The notes: generated by a model not told the origin, from the letters alone. Positions 52,251-63,805 are shown, numbered from the stretch's first letter. The stretch: DNA of 64,000 nt from Corythucha ciliata (GCA_038030265.1 CM075942.1:63430926-63494925), one strand, 5' to 3'. Made by a program: numbers and translations.

Positions 52251-52313
52251 TGGCGCCATTTTCGTCGTGTTTGGTGATATGTGTGCCGCCAGGTTCACGT
52301 GCATCCGCCAGAG

Positions 52314-55300
52314 TGCCACATGACATTTGGTCTCAAAATTTGGCGGTTCGGAAAACGCTTATGAACAAATAAAAAAATAATAGTTTATTAAACCAAATGA
52401 AAACTATGAATATCGGGTCTATCACGACATAATAATAATGAATAGTGGATGAATGGTTCAAGCAGACTAAAACTGAAGAAGATTTCCGTTGAGTTAAAAA
52501 AAGTTTATTGTATATCATTGAAATGTTGTTGTTTTACGGTGTTTTGTCAAGTGAAGCGAGATCCTGGGCATTCTCAAGAGTCAGGTGATCATGGTGTTTC
52601 TTCCATCCCCTCTGCAGACCGAACGTTGAGGGCGAGTTTCACGCAGATAGTATACCTCGCCCCCTCCAAACAGCCTTCGTCAAGTACATGGCATAATTTT
52701 TCACGCCTTATTTGTGCTGCACGGATTTCAATTACTCATTTCAATCTACAGAAAATTGTACATAAAATGCTTTGTATACATTTTCCAAATTTTGTCCTCA
52801 AATAACTTCAAACCCACCTTGAACTTTTGCCTTGAAAATTTGCGCTCTACCTTCGACTTACAAACGGCGGACATCAATCTACAGTTTCTCTGGCTGAGCT
52901 GGGTTTTACACGGGGGCACGAAACACGATGGAATTTGAAGTTGAAATTAAATTATTTTATAAGGAAAATGGATCGAAAGGAATCGAAATAATAAAAAAAT
53001 CTATCAGTGAAAATGAAAAATGTCCAAAATCCAGCTGTAATTTTACTTGCCTCACATGTAGTTTGTGAAGCACACACTTCATTAAAGAAAAAGTTGAGAC
53101 CAAATGTTGTAAGTGCGCTCTGACGGGATCAAAATTTCAAATTTTATAAATGACCACCGTTACCATAGCGATCGTGATGAGTGGAAGAACTTGGGTTCTG
53201 TACAACTTTGGTTGTCACTTAAGTTCAATTTTACGTAATTTTGATGCCTACAAAGCCATCAAGACTGAGTTATTGAAAAAAAAAACCATTTGCAGCAAGC
53301 TTCCAATGTAGAACTCACATGAACGGGGCAACCAAAAATAGATAAGAATGCAACGCCAACTCGATCGTAACCTGCCGTGTCCTTTCCCAATTAAAAAAAT
53401 TCAACAAGGGCAATACCTATTGAACGCTTGTGTATGCACGTTGTCCAACAACGAATTTATCCGAAGCCCGAACTTTTCCCTCAAGGCATTCTGGCTTTTA
53501 CCTACACAACGAATTTGTGTTTTTTTTTTTTTTTCGTGAATTATTATAATAATTATTATATAATAAAAAAATTCGTGAACTACCTATTCAGCCTATGATT
53601 GAAAAGTAAAGCATGAACAAAATCAGCTATCTTGCCGAGATTTTTAATAAATTACATTCACTTCATTTCAACGTCAAGAGGCCACGAGCCGCCACAGCCC
53701 AGAGGTCACATTGTTTAGTGAGTAGCAGCTGCCAAAAGCATGAACGAAAATAGACTAGGTGGTGGTTTCTATGAGATCTTGAGACGGATAATCTTTTCCT
53801 CGTCCACTCTTTTCTTGATGATCAAACGGGGCCAGTGAGTGAGTGAGTGTATGACCTACAAGTCCGTCCATTCCTGCCTTGAAGGCTGTGCACGTCGTAA
53901 TCGCTGCCTTTTGCAGCAGTGGTAAAAATCGATTCACGCATTCTTCAGATTAGATAACACGCGTTTTTCCACTTTGCTCTTCAGCAGCTGGATGAACCGC
54001 AGTTTCAGGTCAAACAGTTTTAATTCGATCAAAAACACCAATCTTGCAAAATTACGTAGAAACTCGGAAACTTTTCAAGCCCTGTTCGCACGAGGCGGTT
54101 AATTGGTTCAATTTGTCGCAAGTGTGATTGCATACAACCATTCGCTCCGTCTGATGGCATGCCATCGATTGTTCAACGTTGCATATGATTTTCCAAGCTC
54201 CAAGCAATGAACGGTGCCGTTACAGTGAATGTAACCTTTCCGAAGCGACTTCACCTTCCTCGATTTGAGGAACAGCAATGGGGAGGCCCAAGAGAACTTT
54301 GAGGCGAGCCAAAAATCTCCACCTAAATGCTATTGGTTGGAAGGCTTCAAATTTGATTTTTTTTTTTTTTTTTTCTCTTGTTTTTCAATGTGGGGGAACC
54401 GTGCTGAATTTCATGGGGGGACGGGCACCTTTTGTTTAATATCCAATTATTCTCAAACATGATTGGTGGATTGCAAACCAACGAGCCCGAATGGATCGAA
54501 TCCTAATTGGAGTTCAAGCTCTTAAGCTCAGCTTAGGTCTATCCGAGCTTTAAACCCATGTGGTTGATCCGGCGTTTAAAGAATTTTGGAAACAGGAATG
54601 AAACAGCAAGCGCAATGGCTACCAATAACTCACTGTTTTTTTGTTTTTTTCTTCTTCTTCTTTCTCGTCAGTCAGTCCATATTGACGTGGTTCACTTTAT
54701 TTAATTGAAGGACAAAATATTGCGTTGATCGCAGTTTGGGGATAACTTCACCCAATATTGGTTTCTTATGTACAATACAAAGACCAGCCTGATTTATTCC
54801 CTTGTCTGTGTAGGTATTATATTTAATTACTCCTTTTTTTCTCCTGAATTCGTCCCAACTGTACAGTTAGATATAGCCGGTCTAATTTATGTTTACCTGC
54901 GTTCACCTCATTCATTCTTGTTGATAAATAGTTGGTATCCTTTAGTCTTTAGCTTATCAGTAATTATTCTTTTCGTTCCCGCAAAGTTGAGTTCATGGTG
55001 TTCTAAAATAAGAATCCCAATGCCTTTGTTGTCTTGCAATCATTCAACGTACGGCTGCCGACTTACGGCTTCTTCACTGCACAAAGCAATCGAACGAGCG
55101 TGTACAACAGTTAGTGACTGTTAGAACTGCAACGTTTTTCCCGCATGGATAGCAGTGTACCATATAATTTGTTCATGGAAACACGCGAACATTTCTTGTT
55201 GTAATAAAATACATGCAAATATGTGGCTTGGTATGCACTGGTGGTGAAAACAAACCATTACAGCTCAATTGCTCAATGAGGTGTTGCTCTGTATCGACCT

Positions 55301-56640
55301 GGCAGTGTCGTCAACAATTCTCATCAGTAAAGACAACCCAATGATGATGACCCCTCAGTGACCAATGCGTTTCATGCTATTTTTGCACCCGTCAACGTCC
55401 CGTTCTACCTGTGCTCTCTCCCTTTTAAACTCATCCCTCTCCACTCACTCACCTACCAACCCTGTTCCACCCCCCCCCCCTTTTTGGGAACAAATCGATT
55501 CTCCTAAAACTGAGTCCTCGTGTTGGCGGGGTATAGTTAGGGAGGTTTTGTGATCGCAAAAAGGTGCGGTGGGTGGGTGGGGGGTGAGTCTACGTGAAGG
55601 GCGGGCGAAGAGGGCTGTTAGATTTGTAACGAAGGGCTGACTGTGAGAGAGAAGTAGGAAGAGTCGCTTCAGTTTGCCACTCGACTTCAAACAAGGCGCG
55701 TCAAGACAGTTCGTTTATATTATTTTATTATTCTAGTTTCACGCACACGCGAGTTTACTTGTTCCTTTTTTTTTATGTGCAAAATTATATTGTTAATTTT
55801 TATATCGCCAAATTAATTGCTAATGGAACGAAGATATTAGTTGATTTTTCCCACAAGAAAATTAATACAGAAATTGCAAAGCTGCGCTGATTCCACAATA
55901 GACTGCATCCAATAAGTAGGTACATAACGTCAAAAATTCTTGTTTTATAGTTTCACTAGTTTTTATTCTTAATTGATTGTACATTTTTCGCTGATCCATG
56001 AACTTCGACTGCAATTTAACACATTTCGAAGCCGCAAATATGCCAAATTGAGATGATTGAATTATTTCAGTTTAGTTTTCTTTTGTGCGGATGTTGGAAG
56101 TAAGTGAACCTTTCGTTCAACTTGTCTCTGGAATTCACAAAGGCCAGCCGCCGGCCGTGTTCACTATCGTTTATTGATTCCAGCGTAAAAAATAATTTAT
56201 TTTGTGATCTTCAATTAAAAATTCACCATGACACAATAAAAAAATTATGCTCTGATTAATTCCAGAACAACATAATTCCCAGTATAACGCACTAAATAAC
56301 ATCATCTACCCATATTTTAGGTTTGTGTATACAACCCGAACCACCCAAACCAAACCGAGTTTCCCTTTATTGCTTACTAGTTGTGAGTTAAAAACAAAAA
56401 ATTCATCCTGCCAAAATCGTCAACCCAAAAATATACGGAGCGATGTAGAGTTCACTGGCTCTCACGAATCCTCGACATTGACGTTCTAAAGAAGCCTTTT
56501 TTTAACACGTGACTCCGCCGATTTTTTGTTGTGGGGGGGGGGGGGGGCTCACGAGGCACCGCTGAAAGTTTTAAATTGAATTGCTCAAGGGTCTGCACAC
56601 GATTGTGTCGTGGTCAGTCTGAACAATGTTTACGAGGCAT
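52314..56640. other. 4.3 kb with no supported gene
   Basis: AT-rich, with T-runs at about 53518 and 54356, an AT palindrome (TTATTATAATAATTATTATA, about 53540), C-runs at 55470 and a 17-base G-run at 56536. The longest frames (52449-52805 and 54768-55124, 118 codons each) lack recognisable domains. The latter is rich in hydrophobic residues, but no start context or family supports it. Confidence 0.45.
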
Positions 56641-56689
56641 CCGTGTGTCTTTTAGGTAATTCTAGATCCGTAAATAACATGGAATCGTT

Positions 56690-57000
56690 GGAATTGCAAT
56701 CATTTGAGCCAACTAATTAATATACAAATTATGAACAACCATTTGAACTAACCACAAGAGGATCTAAACTCAAAAGCTCGAATCACAGAAAGTAGCTATT
56801 CCGAAAAGTTTAACCACAAAAACCTCTAACCAATAATGCACTCACCACAAAAAGCTTTTGCTACAGGAAATTGAACTCAACCACAGAATGCATTTAACCC
56901 GAAAATGCTCTAACCACAGAATAAATGAACCACAGACCGCCCTCCAGACCCTTTGGTGGGGGGGAGCCGACCCTAAAATGTGCAAATTACAAAATGCTCT
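56690..57000 (+). repeat. Degenerate repeats, CTCTAACCACAGAATG unit
   Basis: About twelve imperfect units such as TTTAACCACAAAAACCTCTA and GCTCTAACCACAGAATAAAT at 20-28 bp spacing. A further dialect of short degenerate repeats, not obviously related in sequence to the others. Confidence 0.65.
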
Positions 57001-57360
57001 AACCAGTGCCGGATGCCGGGGCTATAGCCCTGGGCGGCAAATTTCGAGGGGGCGGCAAAATGTTGGAAATTTTTTTAATCGAGGGAGGGGGATAAGACAA
57101 ATTCAACCAGAAGAGATGAAAAGAGAGAAAAAAAATGTTTTTTTCTCTCACTCTATTTTTTCGCCTCAGTTCATACTTCGTGCCCGTACTAAGAGGGCTC
57201 TTCCGCGCACCGCCAGGAACGCTCACACGAAGCCGCCGCAACCTCAGTGAATTGTGCAATAGCAGGATCAGTGGCGGACCTCCACGCTTCATCTATGAGG
57301 GCCCGGCGCGGAAATCTCTACGAGGCCCCTTATCACCCGTTGTTTGTCCAAATTGCCGGA
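57001..57360. other. Transposon-end-like sequences
   Basis: CAGTGCCGGATGCCGGGG (57005) and CAGTGGCGGACCTCC (57270) look like hAT-type left ends, but neither has a partner end in the window. No coding region is supported. Confidence 0.35.
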
Positions 57361-57830
57361 TTCAAGGACTTCGTTCATCCGAAAAATGAAATTTCGTGGT
57401 TTGGCACTTTTTTACGACCAATTTGACGCTTCCAAATTTTATGCCTGTCGCTCTTTCAACCCCAATATTGCTGTTCACTTGATCGCTTAATGACCACTTT
57501 TTCTCAATTTTAGCAGTGAACTAGAGCTTTTCCCTAATTTTAGCCGAGAGTTAGCGTGTTTTTATTTCAATTTTAGCGGATAGTTTACGCTTTTTCTCAA
57601 TTTTTGCCGCGAAGGAGCGACGTTTCCAACAATTAAATATGATTTAGCGCTTTTTTCTACTTCAGTTGCAGATTTGCCGGAACTACACACCAGCGTTTTT
57701 TTTTCTCAATTTTGGCCAGGAAGTCGGATCAGAAACCACGGATTGACGCATTTTCTCAATTTTAGCCACGAACGAGCGCTTTTTTTCAATTTTAGCCGGG
57801 AGTCAAAACGTTTAGCTAGCCGAGTAATAG
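57361..57830 (+). repeat. Degenerate array, AATTTTAGCCGCGAA dialect
   Basis: About thirteen imperfect units (TCAATTTTAGCAGTGAACTAG, TTAGCCACGAACGAGCGCTT). It starts with two units of the CACGGATTTGGC type, as at 22.5 kb. It lies 30 kb from the main blocks with the same T-rich spacers. Confidence 0.75.
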
Positions 57831-58859
57831 CCCGCAGAACATCGAAAAATGAGCGTGGCTTCATAATTTCAGTCGTAGACTTGCACGTAAAACTTGCTCA
57901 GAGAAAACAACTGCACACATGGGTCTTGATAGGCTATTGCCGACGACCCCTTATGCGAGCGTTTTTGGAAGAGAATGAAAGACCTTGCCGCACAGAACGC
58001 GAACTATCGCGCTGACTGGTTCGCTCATTAAATAACCGTGGCAACGTGGGTGAGGTATACCCCGTTACCATAGTTTTTCCGCGTGCGGACCAGTCCACGC
58101 GGCATTTCGCGTTCGGTGTGGCGGGGCCTGAAGGACCTGAAAATCATCTACTAAAGCCCTTGGTGGGTTAGGCAAAAATGGCAAAAAATTTAAAATTGGA
58201 AGGAATCGCATATCTCTGGGGGTTTCGACCCGGGGCTGTTAAGACAAACCGTTCAAGCTGCTCCATCTCCGATGCCACCGTTTTTGGCCTGCTCCTTCCT
58301 GCCAGATCCTGGCATAATGGCTCCTGGCGACGACCTTGACACACTCAATGACTCAAAAGTAGCACTGAGGTCATTATTTTGAACCTTGGTCACCACACGG
58401 CACGGATTATTCCCAGAAGTATACAAATCGAATCCGAATTGAAGGCAGAATCGAATATTTAGTCACAAAAACTGCTGGTCACCTGATTTGTTCTATTCTC
58501 CTAGACGGATGGAATAAAAATTGTCGGATGGAGCCAAAGCGTTCCAAGCGGATCCACGACATCTCTTTTTCCCGACCCTCCATCCTCAAGCATGAAGCTT
58601 AAAAATCCTCATTCTTTCATGTTTAAGCTTTTCGGGGGCCCTCCCAGAACAGTGGAGCGGGTAGGTTTGTCCCTCTCTAGGCACAATGCCTCGGCAAGCT
58701 CTGAGTGGGATTGAAACCCAGGCACTCTGGGTTGCCCTGAAGCATTCATCATGAAAAGTCAGCATGTCATATCTTTCTGGAGTACCCCCCCCCCCCCTCA
58801 AAGTTTTTTCACCAGGTCGAAGTCATAGCTTTCCTGTAGTAAATTTGTAGAATCCATCC
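57831..58859. other. Unassigned interval with tRNA-like boxes
   Basis: GGGTCGAAACCCCC (minus strand near 58222) and GGGATTGAAACCCAGG (near 58708) resemble Pol III B boxes but no tRNA fold follows. A C-run lies at 58786. Confidence 0.4.
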
Positions 58860-59786
58860 TCAGTCTTGAAGGAAAGGGAGGGGTAAAATTAGGTAAAAAC
58901 AAATTAGCCCCGGCCCTAACCAGAAAAATGGTGACTGGTTGTCTCTACCTCTGATTTTTCGGGATCTTCGACACCACTCTCGCATTATTTCCGACGAAAT
59001 TTCGGCGCACCAGTGCTTATGTGTATCAGTGACGGAGTAGTTGATTTCAGGCTTCGTGAATGTGTGGGAATAGTACCCGATTACACGAAGCTGCGAATTT
59101 TTCTTTTGAGTGAGGTCACATTGGCAGAGGATAGCGCCACATCCGATACGCGAAGCATCTGTACACAACTCGAAACTTCCAATCAGGTAGTTGCAGAACC
59201 GGATTTGATGAAATGCTCGTGACCGAAGTTTGAAAAGCTTTTTCAGCGTCCTCCGTTCCAATGATCGACGGTATTTGTCTTTGGAGTGAACCTAGGGATA
59301 AAGATGGTTTTGCAGATGTACGGGTAAGCCTAACATCACCAATAGGATGAAAGCGCGTACTGGGAGCTCTCCATACGCATGCGACAGTAATCTCTGTTTT
59401 TCATAAAAGTACTCCATAAGGCTTCCTCCTCAATATTCCCATTGGTTGGCCTTGCTCGCCAATTCGAGTAGGTTTTGACCGAATGCGTGTAAAAACGACT
59501 CCTTCAATTCTTCCCAGTGGAGATGCTGATGGTTGTCAAATTAAAAATAAAACCACTTCTCGGCTACACTGCCCAAGTCGAAATGCGGTACGAGGTTATT
59601 TATTTTCTCTTCGTCAGTTAACCATCGGTTTGCCACACAAGCTTTTTCATAAAGTCTTAACCAAGTCGACGGATCGTGTTTCTTCCCATCGAACCTCATG
59701 ACTTCAATTTTTGAGCGACAGGTGGTATTCACCATTTGCGCGACAGTACCGAGGGCTTGTGAAGTAGCGTCTGCGAATGTTTTCAT
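58860..59786 (-). pseudogene. Ty3/Gypsy remnant (Gypsy-3): gag start joined to RT end and RNase H
   Basis: The minus strand opens at the ATG at 59786 with MKTFADATSQALGTVAQMVN and MRFDGKKHDPSTWLRLYEKA, a Gypsy-type gag start. After about 250 bp in other frames it goes to EDAEKAFQTSVTSI..PVLQLPD. Then RNase H follows with ELCTDASRIGCGAILCQ and VIGYYSHTFTKPEINYSVT. Capsid, protease and most of RT are missing between them, so a large internal deletion occurred. The RNase H frame starts MERRTLKKLF only by chance. No LTR was identified. Confidence 0.8.
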
Positions 59787-60059
59787 GAGCTGAAGACTAT
59801 ACTCTCATGTTGAAATTCGACGAGTAACGTTGAAAGAACGAAGAAAAAGAAGGACCGGAAACGTCCTGGAAAACATTTTGAGAGGCAAGGAAACAGTAGC
59901 TCCGTTCGTTTTTCAGTTCCGGGCTACTCCGAGCAGCACGAGATTTTGTAACATCGCGGGTTATCATGTGGAATAACAGGGGAAAAAATGATAAAAGGTT
60001 AGTACTTTCAGTGCTGCTAGTGCAGCTCCTCTGCACCCCCTGAAAGCAACCCTGATGAC

Positions 60060-60445
60060 ATTCCTTGCCAAAGTCTTACCTAAATATCTTCTCCGACACT
60101 CCTTTGGTATGTACGTGGAGGCTGCCCCAGTACTTCCCGCCTACACAGGACATCATCGACATACCGGAACCAAGAGAGAATCTATTCTCCGTATGGGTTT
60201 CTTTCCGTAATCATGAACCATTTCTCGAGAACAGTCATAAATAGTTCCGCAGCCGTAGGGCTTAATGGAGATCCCATCGCTAAGCCGAAGTCATTAGTAT
60301 GTAGACTTCGTTATTGAACTTGAAGTAGTTCTGGCCCAGGCACAGAAAAAGACGATCTTGTAATTCCATTCCTTCCATTTTGTTGTTGTTGGGCACCTTG
60401 TTAATTTCTTGTTCTATGAGGTTCTGCACCTCCGAGGGGGGGGGG
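60060..60445 (-). pseudogene. Penelope-like reverse transcriptase fragment
   Basis: The minus strand reads LQDRLFLCLGQNYFKFNNEV, then in a second frame DFGLAMGSPLSPTAAELFM, then a third frame with WFRYVDDVLCRR. The order (NYF.FN...Y.Q..GLAMGSPLSP..AELFM, then YVDD) is that of Penelope-like element RTs. LINE RTs have a different SPLSP context. No GIY-YIG nuclease is present. The fragment ends at the G-run where the next LINE begins. Confidence 0.82.
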
Positions 60446-60480
60446 GGGTATTCCCAAAAAAGTTGGACGATAGAAGAAAG

Positions 60481-61728
60481 ATGGCGGACGCGCCCGGTTT
60501 CAAGATTTGTGCTCTCTGTATAAATGCTATAAGCCAACCTACCGTGCCACTAACTTGCGATGGTGTGTGTGGTAAACATTTCCATGCAAACTGTGTCGGC
60601 TTCTCAAATAGTGATTTCGAAAAATTTTCACTTTTAGCGAACAAAATAAAGTGGTTTTGTGTGCAATGCTCAACGCGGGTAGCAGCCTGTATCAGCGGGG
60701 AACTTTCAGCGCTCGACTTTGCCGCTATTTATGACGTTGTAGCGACACAATTGAAGGTATTAGGCGAAACAAACATAAAGTTACTGGGAAAACTGGATAT
60801 GCTTGAAAATGAAAATAAACAAATCCGACTATCATTGGATAAACTTGACAAAAAACTCTCAGAGGGCAAAGGCTCAAAAGGAGCTTCCTGCTCTTTCGAC
60901 ACCGGTGTTACTCCACCATATAAGGATTGTTTTGAAACGTCAACACAAAATGTTGTATCTGGGAGAAAGAATGGAACGACGGCGCATTCCGTTGCTAGTG
61001 ACTATGTTGCTGTGCAACATCATGATGACGACATTGAGAAGAATTCCGGCTTTGTTAAGCGTCTGCGTGGTCAGGGAAGAGACGAATCTAAAATAAATAA
61101 AAATAAATTGACTGGTGCGATCCGGGTTCCCCTTGCTCCTAATTTGGAAGAAACCGAAACGGATGTTCAGGGTTGCTCAGAGACTACACCTGCAAATCCA
61201 ACTATCAGCAACGAGAGTACAAATTTCGGGAGCGAAGATCCCTTACCATGCATTAGGGTCGAGAGAAGAGAGGCTGTGCATGGAGGAAAGAGTTTTTCGT
61301 CAGTGGTCTCATCAAATCTCGCTGATGGGAAGGTGTTTGGACCCCCTACTTCTGTTCCTAAACCTCGGCTTGGTAATAAGTTCAATGTTAAAAGGAGAGA
61401 ACTAGCGGTGCGGGGTGAGAAAAGCTGTTCGAGAGTGCTTACGGCTCCTAGAAAGAAAGGACTTTTCCTGTCGCGATTTGCACCGTCAGTTACGCCCGAC
61501 GAAATCTTGAGTCTGGTACGCGAGCTCGGTTTCGACAGCGGGATTACATGTGATAAATTACCAACGAAGTATGATTCATATTCATCCTTCCGCTTAGTGG
61601 TTGATGAGATATTTTACGAGACTTTGTTCGATCCAAAAATCTGGCCAAAGGGATGCTTAATTGCTCCAGCTAGATGGCTCGGTCCTCCACGCCCAGTTCG
61701 AATGGAGAGTGCCCCAAACAGTGCATGA
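60481..61728 (+). CDS. LINE ORF1 protein with PHD finger, coiled coil and RRM-like end (415 aa)
   Basis: An RNA-binding/chaperone-type ORF1. The ATG at 60481 (AAAGATGGCGG) is the first in frame. Residues 1-60 form a PHD-like finger: CALC, CDGVCGKHFHANC, WFCVQC. Residues about 95-140 (NIKLLGKLDMLENENKQIRL) predict a coiled coil. A long low-complexity Ser/Thr/Glu-rich linker follows. Residues about 330-410 (LFLSRFAPSVTPDEILSLV, SSFRLVVDEIFYETLF, WPKGCLIAPARW) resemble the degenerate RRM-like C-terminus of arthropod LINE ORF1 proteins. No stops occur, so this is the best preserved coding region in the window besides Gypsy-2 gag. Confidence 0.88.
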   Translation: MADAPGFKICALCINAISQPTVPLTCDGVCGKHFHANCVGFSNSDFEKFSLLANKIKWFCVQCSTRVAACISGELSALDFAAIYDVVATQLKVLGETNIKLLGKLDMLENENKQIRLSLDKLDKKLSEGKGSKGASCSFDTGVTPPYKDCFETSTQNVVSGRKNGTTAHSVASDYVAVQHHDDDIEKNSGFVKRLRGQGRDESKINKNKLTGAIRVPLAPNLEETETDVQGCSETTPANPTISNESTNFGSEDPLPCIRVERREAVHGGKSFSSVVSSNLADGKVFGPPTSVPKPRLGNKFNVKRRELAVRGEKSCSRVLTAPRKKGLFLSRFAPSVTPDEILSLVRELGFDSGITCDKLPTKYDSYSSFRLVVDEIFYETLFDPKIWPKGCLIAPARWLGPPRPVRMESAPNSA

Positions 61729-61749
61729 CTAGACACGTCTAATTCAGGT

Positions 61750-63172
61750 GGTTGGATCAAACTGTTTCACGTTAAAGTTTGCGGGCTAAGGAACAAAATT
61801 CTCCCCCTTGAAGATTTTATTAATACTATGGGCGTCAGCGTGGCCTGTCTGTCCGAGTACGGCGTCAAGACTGAGGAAATAAATTTTTACAAGTTGCATA
61901 GCTTCAAATTGGCTACGAGCTTCTCAAGGCAATATGCAAGGGGTGGTGGAGTTGCTATTTTTGTTAGAGATGGACTGGGGGGTGATTCTGTAACTTGCAA
62001 AATTTACGTGTCGTAAAATAGAAGAAGGGCGAGGGGAGGTACCTCGTTGCCATGGTTTTTACGATACCTAATTAATTAAACTGTGGAATTTTCACGCTAG
62101 AATGTGTGATCTCGAAGAAAAAATAATAAATTCTTGACAAATGCGTGGAAAAACCAAGGCAACGGGGTACATCCTCTCCCCCTCCTTCCCAGTTACGACA
62201 CGTAAATTTTGCGAATTACAGAATCACCCCCCTGGAGTTTTCTCCTGTTTCTTTAATTAATTCGCTCTCTGTTGAAATGGACTGCGAATTGACTGGAATT
62301 AAGCTGAGCGGCCTGAGTCATACTCGTCGTCTGCGTTTACCGATCTCCAAATGGGAACAGGAGTCGCTTCGTCGATACAATTGACTTGTTGTTTCAATAC
62401 TTAGACACGAGTGGTCATCGTGCAGTCGTCGTTGGTGACTTCAATCTAGACCTGCGGGACCTGAACGATAGCTACGTTAATCAATTTAAAAACTGCTTCC
62501 GAAGTTATGGATTCTTCCACACAATTAATTCTCCCACTCGCCTTGATCGTTGTCTGGACAATGTCTTAACAAATCTGGACCAATCCGTTTATAGTTCAGA
62601 GCTATGCGATCCTATGCTGTCGGATCATCTTGCACAAGTAGTCTCTCTGGTTACCTCAGTTACTACTGATGATCCAATCAAGGGTTCGCAGTTTCGACCA
62701 ATTTCTAGCGAGGGGAAGGATGATTTTTTCGGTCTTCTTCGTGGGGCTGACTGGAGCTATCTGATGAATGCCCACGACGTCAACGCGTTCACCGATTCCT
62801 TTTTGGGGGACTTTGGAGAGATGTTGGATTCAGCACTACCAGCAAAGACACGAAAAACCAAAAGGGATACCTCCAAATCCCGTAAGAAGCCTTGGTATTC
62901 GCCGGCGCTGAGACAGATGAAACGGTATTTGGACTTTCGTAATGCAGTTCTCAAAGCCGAGCCATCAGCTGAAAATATGATTATTTTCAAGGAATGTAAG
63001 ACCCAATACCATAGAGCTCTTCAAGTGGCCAAAAAAGATTACAACACGAATTATATAAACTCGCATTCTAATAAGTGCGTGGCAGCCTGGAAACTTGTCA
63101 AGTCAGAATGTGGCTCTGATAGGCCGGGTCCAAAAATTCCTTTTGAAGCACATGAACTGAACGTTCACTTTG
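61750..63172 (+). pseudogene. LINE ORF2: AP-type endonuclease and linker, broken
   Basis: The endonuclease nicks target DNA for reverse transcription. The first part (61750-61976) reads LFHVKVCGLRNKILPLEDFI, VACLSEYGVKTEE and YARGGGVAIFVRDGL. After the MITE, EFSPVSLINSLSVEMDCELTG resumes. A frameshift near 62330 precedes VYRSPNGN and VVVGDFNLDL, then SDHLAQV near 62620, the conserved last catalytic motif. A linker rich in basic residues (KPWYSPALRQMKRYLDFRNA) follows. RT is absent because the element ends at about 63172. Confidence 0.87.
61977..62232. mobile_element. MITE with ~38-bp TIRs inside the LINE endonuclease (256 bp)
   Basis: Ends GGGGGGTGATTCTGTAA and TTACAGAATCACCCCCC are inverted. 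The inversion continues inward through GCAAAATTTACGTGTCGTAA and, more diverged, to about 70 bp. LINE coding sequence resumes immediately on each side. The probable target duplication is CTGG or TGG. A 3-bp target would fit PIF/Harbinger. Confidence 0.9.
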
Positions 63173-63200
63173 TCCGTGCTTCCTGTCGCTACCGCGAGAG

Positions 63201-63528
63201 TAGTGGACGCGGAGAGTGGTGAAAGTGGGAGGAATGAAAGGCGGGGGCCCAAGAAGAGGGGACGAGTGGGTGGTCAGGCGGTAGAGGAGATGGGAAAAAG
63301 AGAAACTAGAGGGGTGACGAGCGGGAGAGGTTGAGGAAAAACTATATTTTATGTCATACAAGGAAACTGTAAGTACTTTTTAGATATACCATAAATATGC
63401 AGGTGAAATTCGAACGGATGGTTAAAACAGTCTCTCCCTTCTGGATATAATAAAATAATCATACCCTGGGCATAATACATTCAGACACAGAATTAAACTA
63501 AAACCATTAGAGCTGTGATGAATGGCAT
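63201..63528. other. Unassigned interval
   Basis: A purine-rich stretch (63230-63340, AGAGGGGTGACGAGCGGGAG) followed by AT-rich DNA. No gene is supported. Confidence 0.4.
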
Positions 63529-63805
63529 TGTCAACGTGGACGGGGTGACTTGCACTGTCAACGTGCTCAGAATTTTTATACCATAAATATGATTGTTGTC
63601 GCTACTGTCAACGTGGCCAGGGTGACTTGCACTGCCAACGTGCTCATAATTTTATACCATAGATATGACTGTTGTCGCCACTGTCAACGTGGCCGGGGTG
63701 ACTTGCACTGCCAACGTGCTCATAATTTTATACCATAGATATGACTGTTGTCGCCACTGTCAACGTGGCTGAGGTGAGCTGCACTGTCAACGTGCCAAGG
63801 GTTTG
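63529..63805 (+). repeat. 76-bp minisatellite, about 3.6 copies
   Basis: TGTCAACGTGG starts at 63529, 63606, 63682 and 63758. Each unit contains GGTGACTTGCACTG, a second CAACGTGCTC and TTTATACCATA. The inner two units are almost identical. Confidence 0.93.

Larger units (their letters stand above)
49149..52304. mobile_element. MULE-like TIR element with tandem-repeat arms (3.16 kb)
   Basis: Ends ATGCACGTGAAC and GTTCACGTGCAT are inverted. They are flanked by the exact 9-bp duplication CCGCCAGAG at 49140-49148 and 52305-52313. The inverted arms continue through GGCACACATATCACCAAACA into arrays of a ~150-bp unit: 49310-50150 on the left, and its inverse 51500-52250 on the right. A 9-bp TSD and long TIRs point to the Mutator-like (MULE) group. 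No transposase is found inside, so it is non-autonomous. Confidence 0.88.
60446..63200 (+). mobile_element. Non-LTR retrotransposon (Jockey/CR1-group LINE), 3'-truncated
   Basis: A two-ORF LINE. ORF1 (60481-61728) is intact with a PHD finger. ORF2 begins at about 61750 with an AP endonuclease domain and breaks off near 63172, before any RT motif. A MITE splits the endonuclease. The 5' end abuts a Penelope-like fragment in a G-run. LINEs are usually 5'-truncated, so loss of the 3' half here must reflect a later deletion or rearrangement. Confidence 0.85.

Noticed and set aside
54768..55124. 118-codon hydrophobic frame as a membrane protein
   Set aside because: No family resemblance, no favourable start and AT-rich composition that favours hydrophobic codons. 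Left as unassigned.
58200..58290. Candidate tRNA with box-B-like GGGTCGAAACCCCC
   Set aside because: Only the T-arm-like hairpin can be formed. No D-arm, anticodon stem or acceptor pairs could be found.
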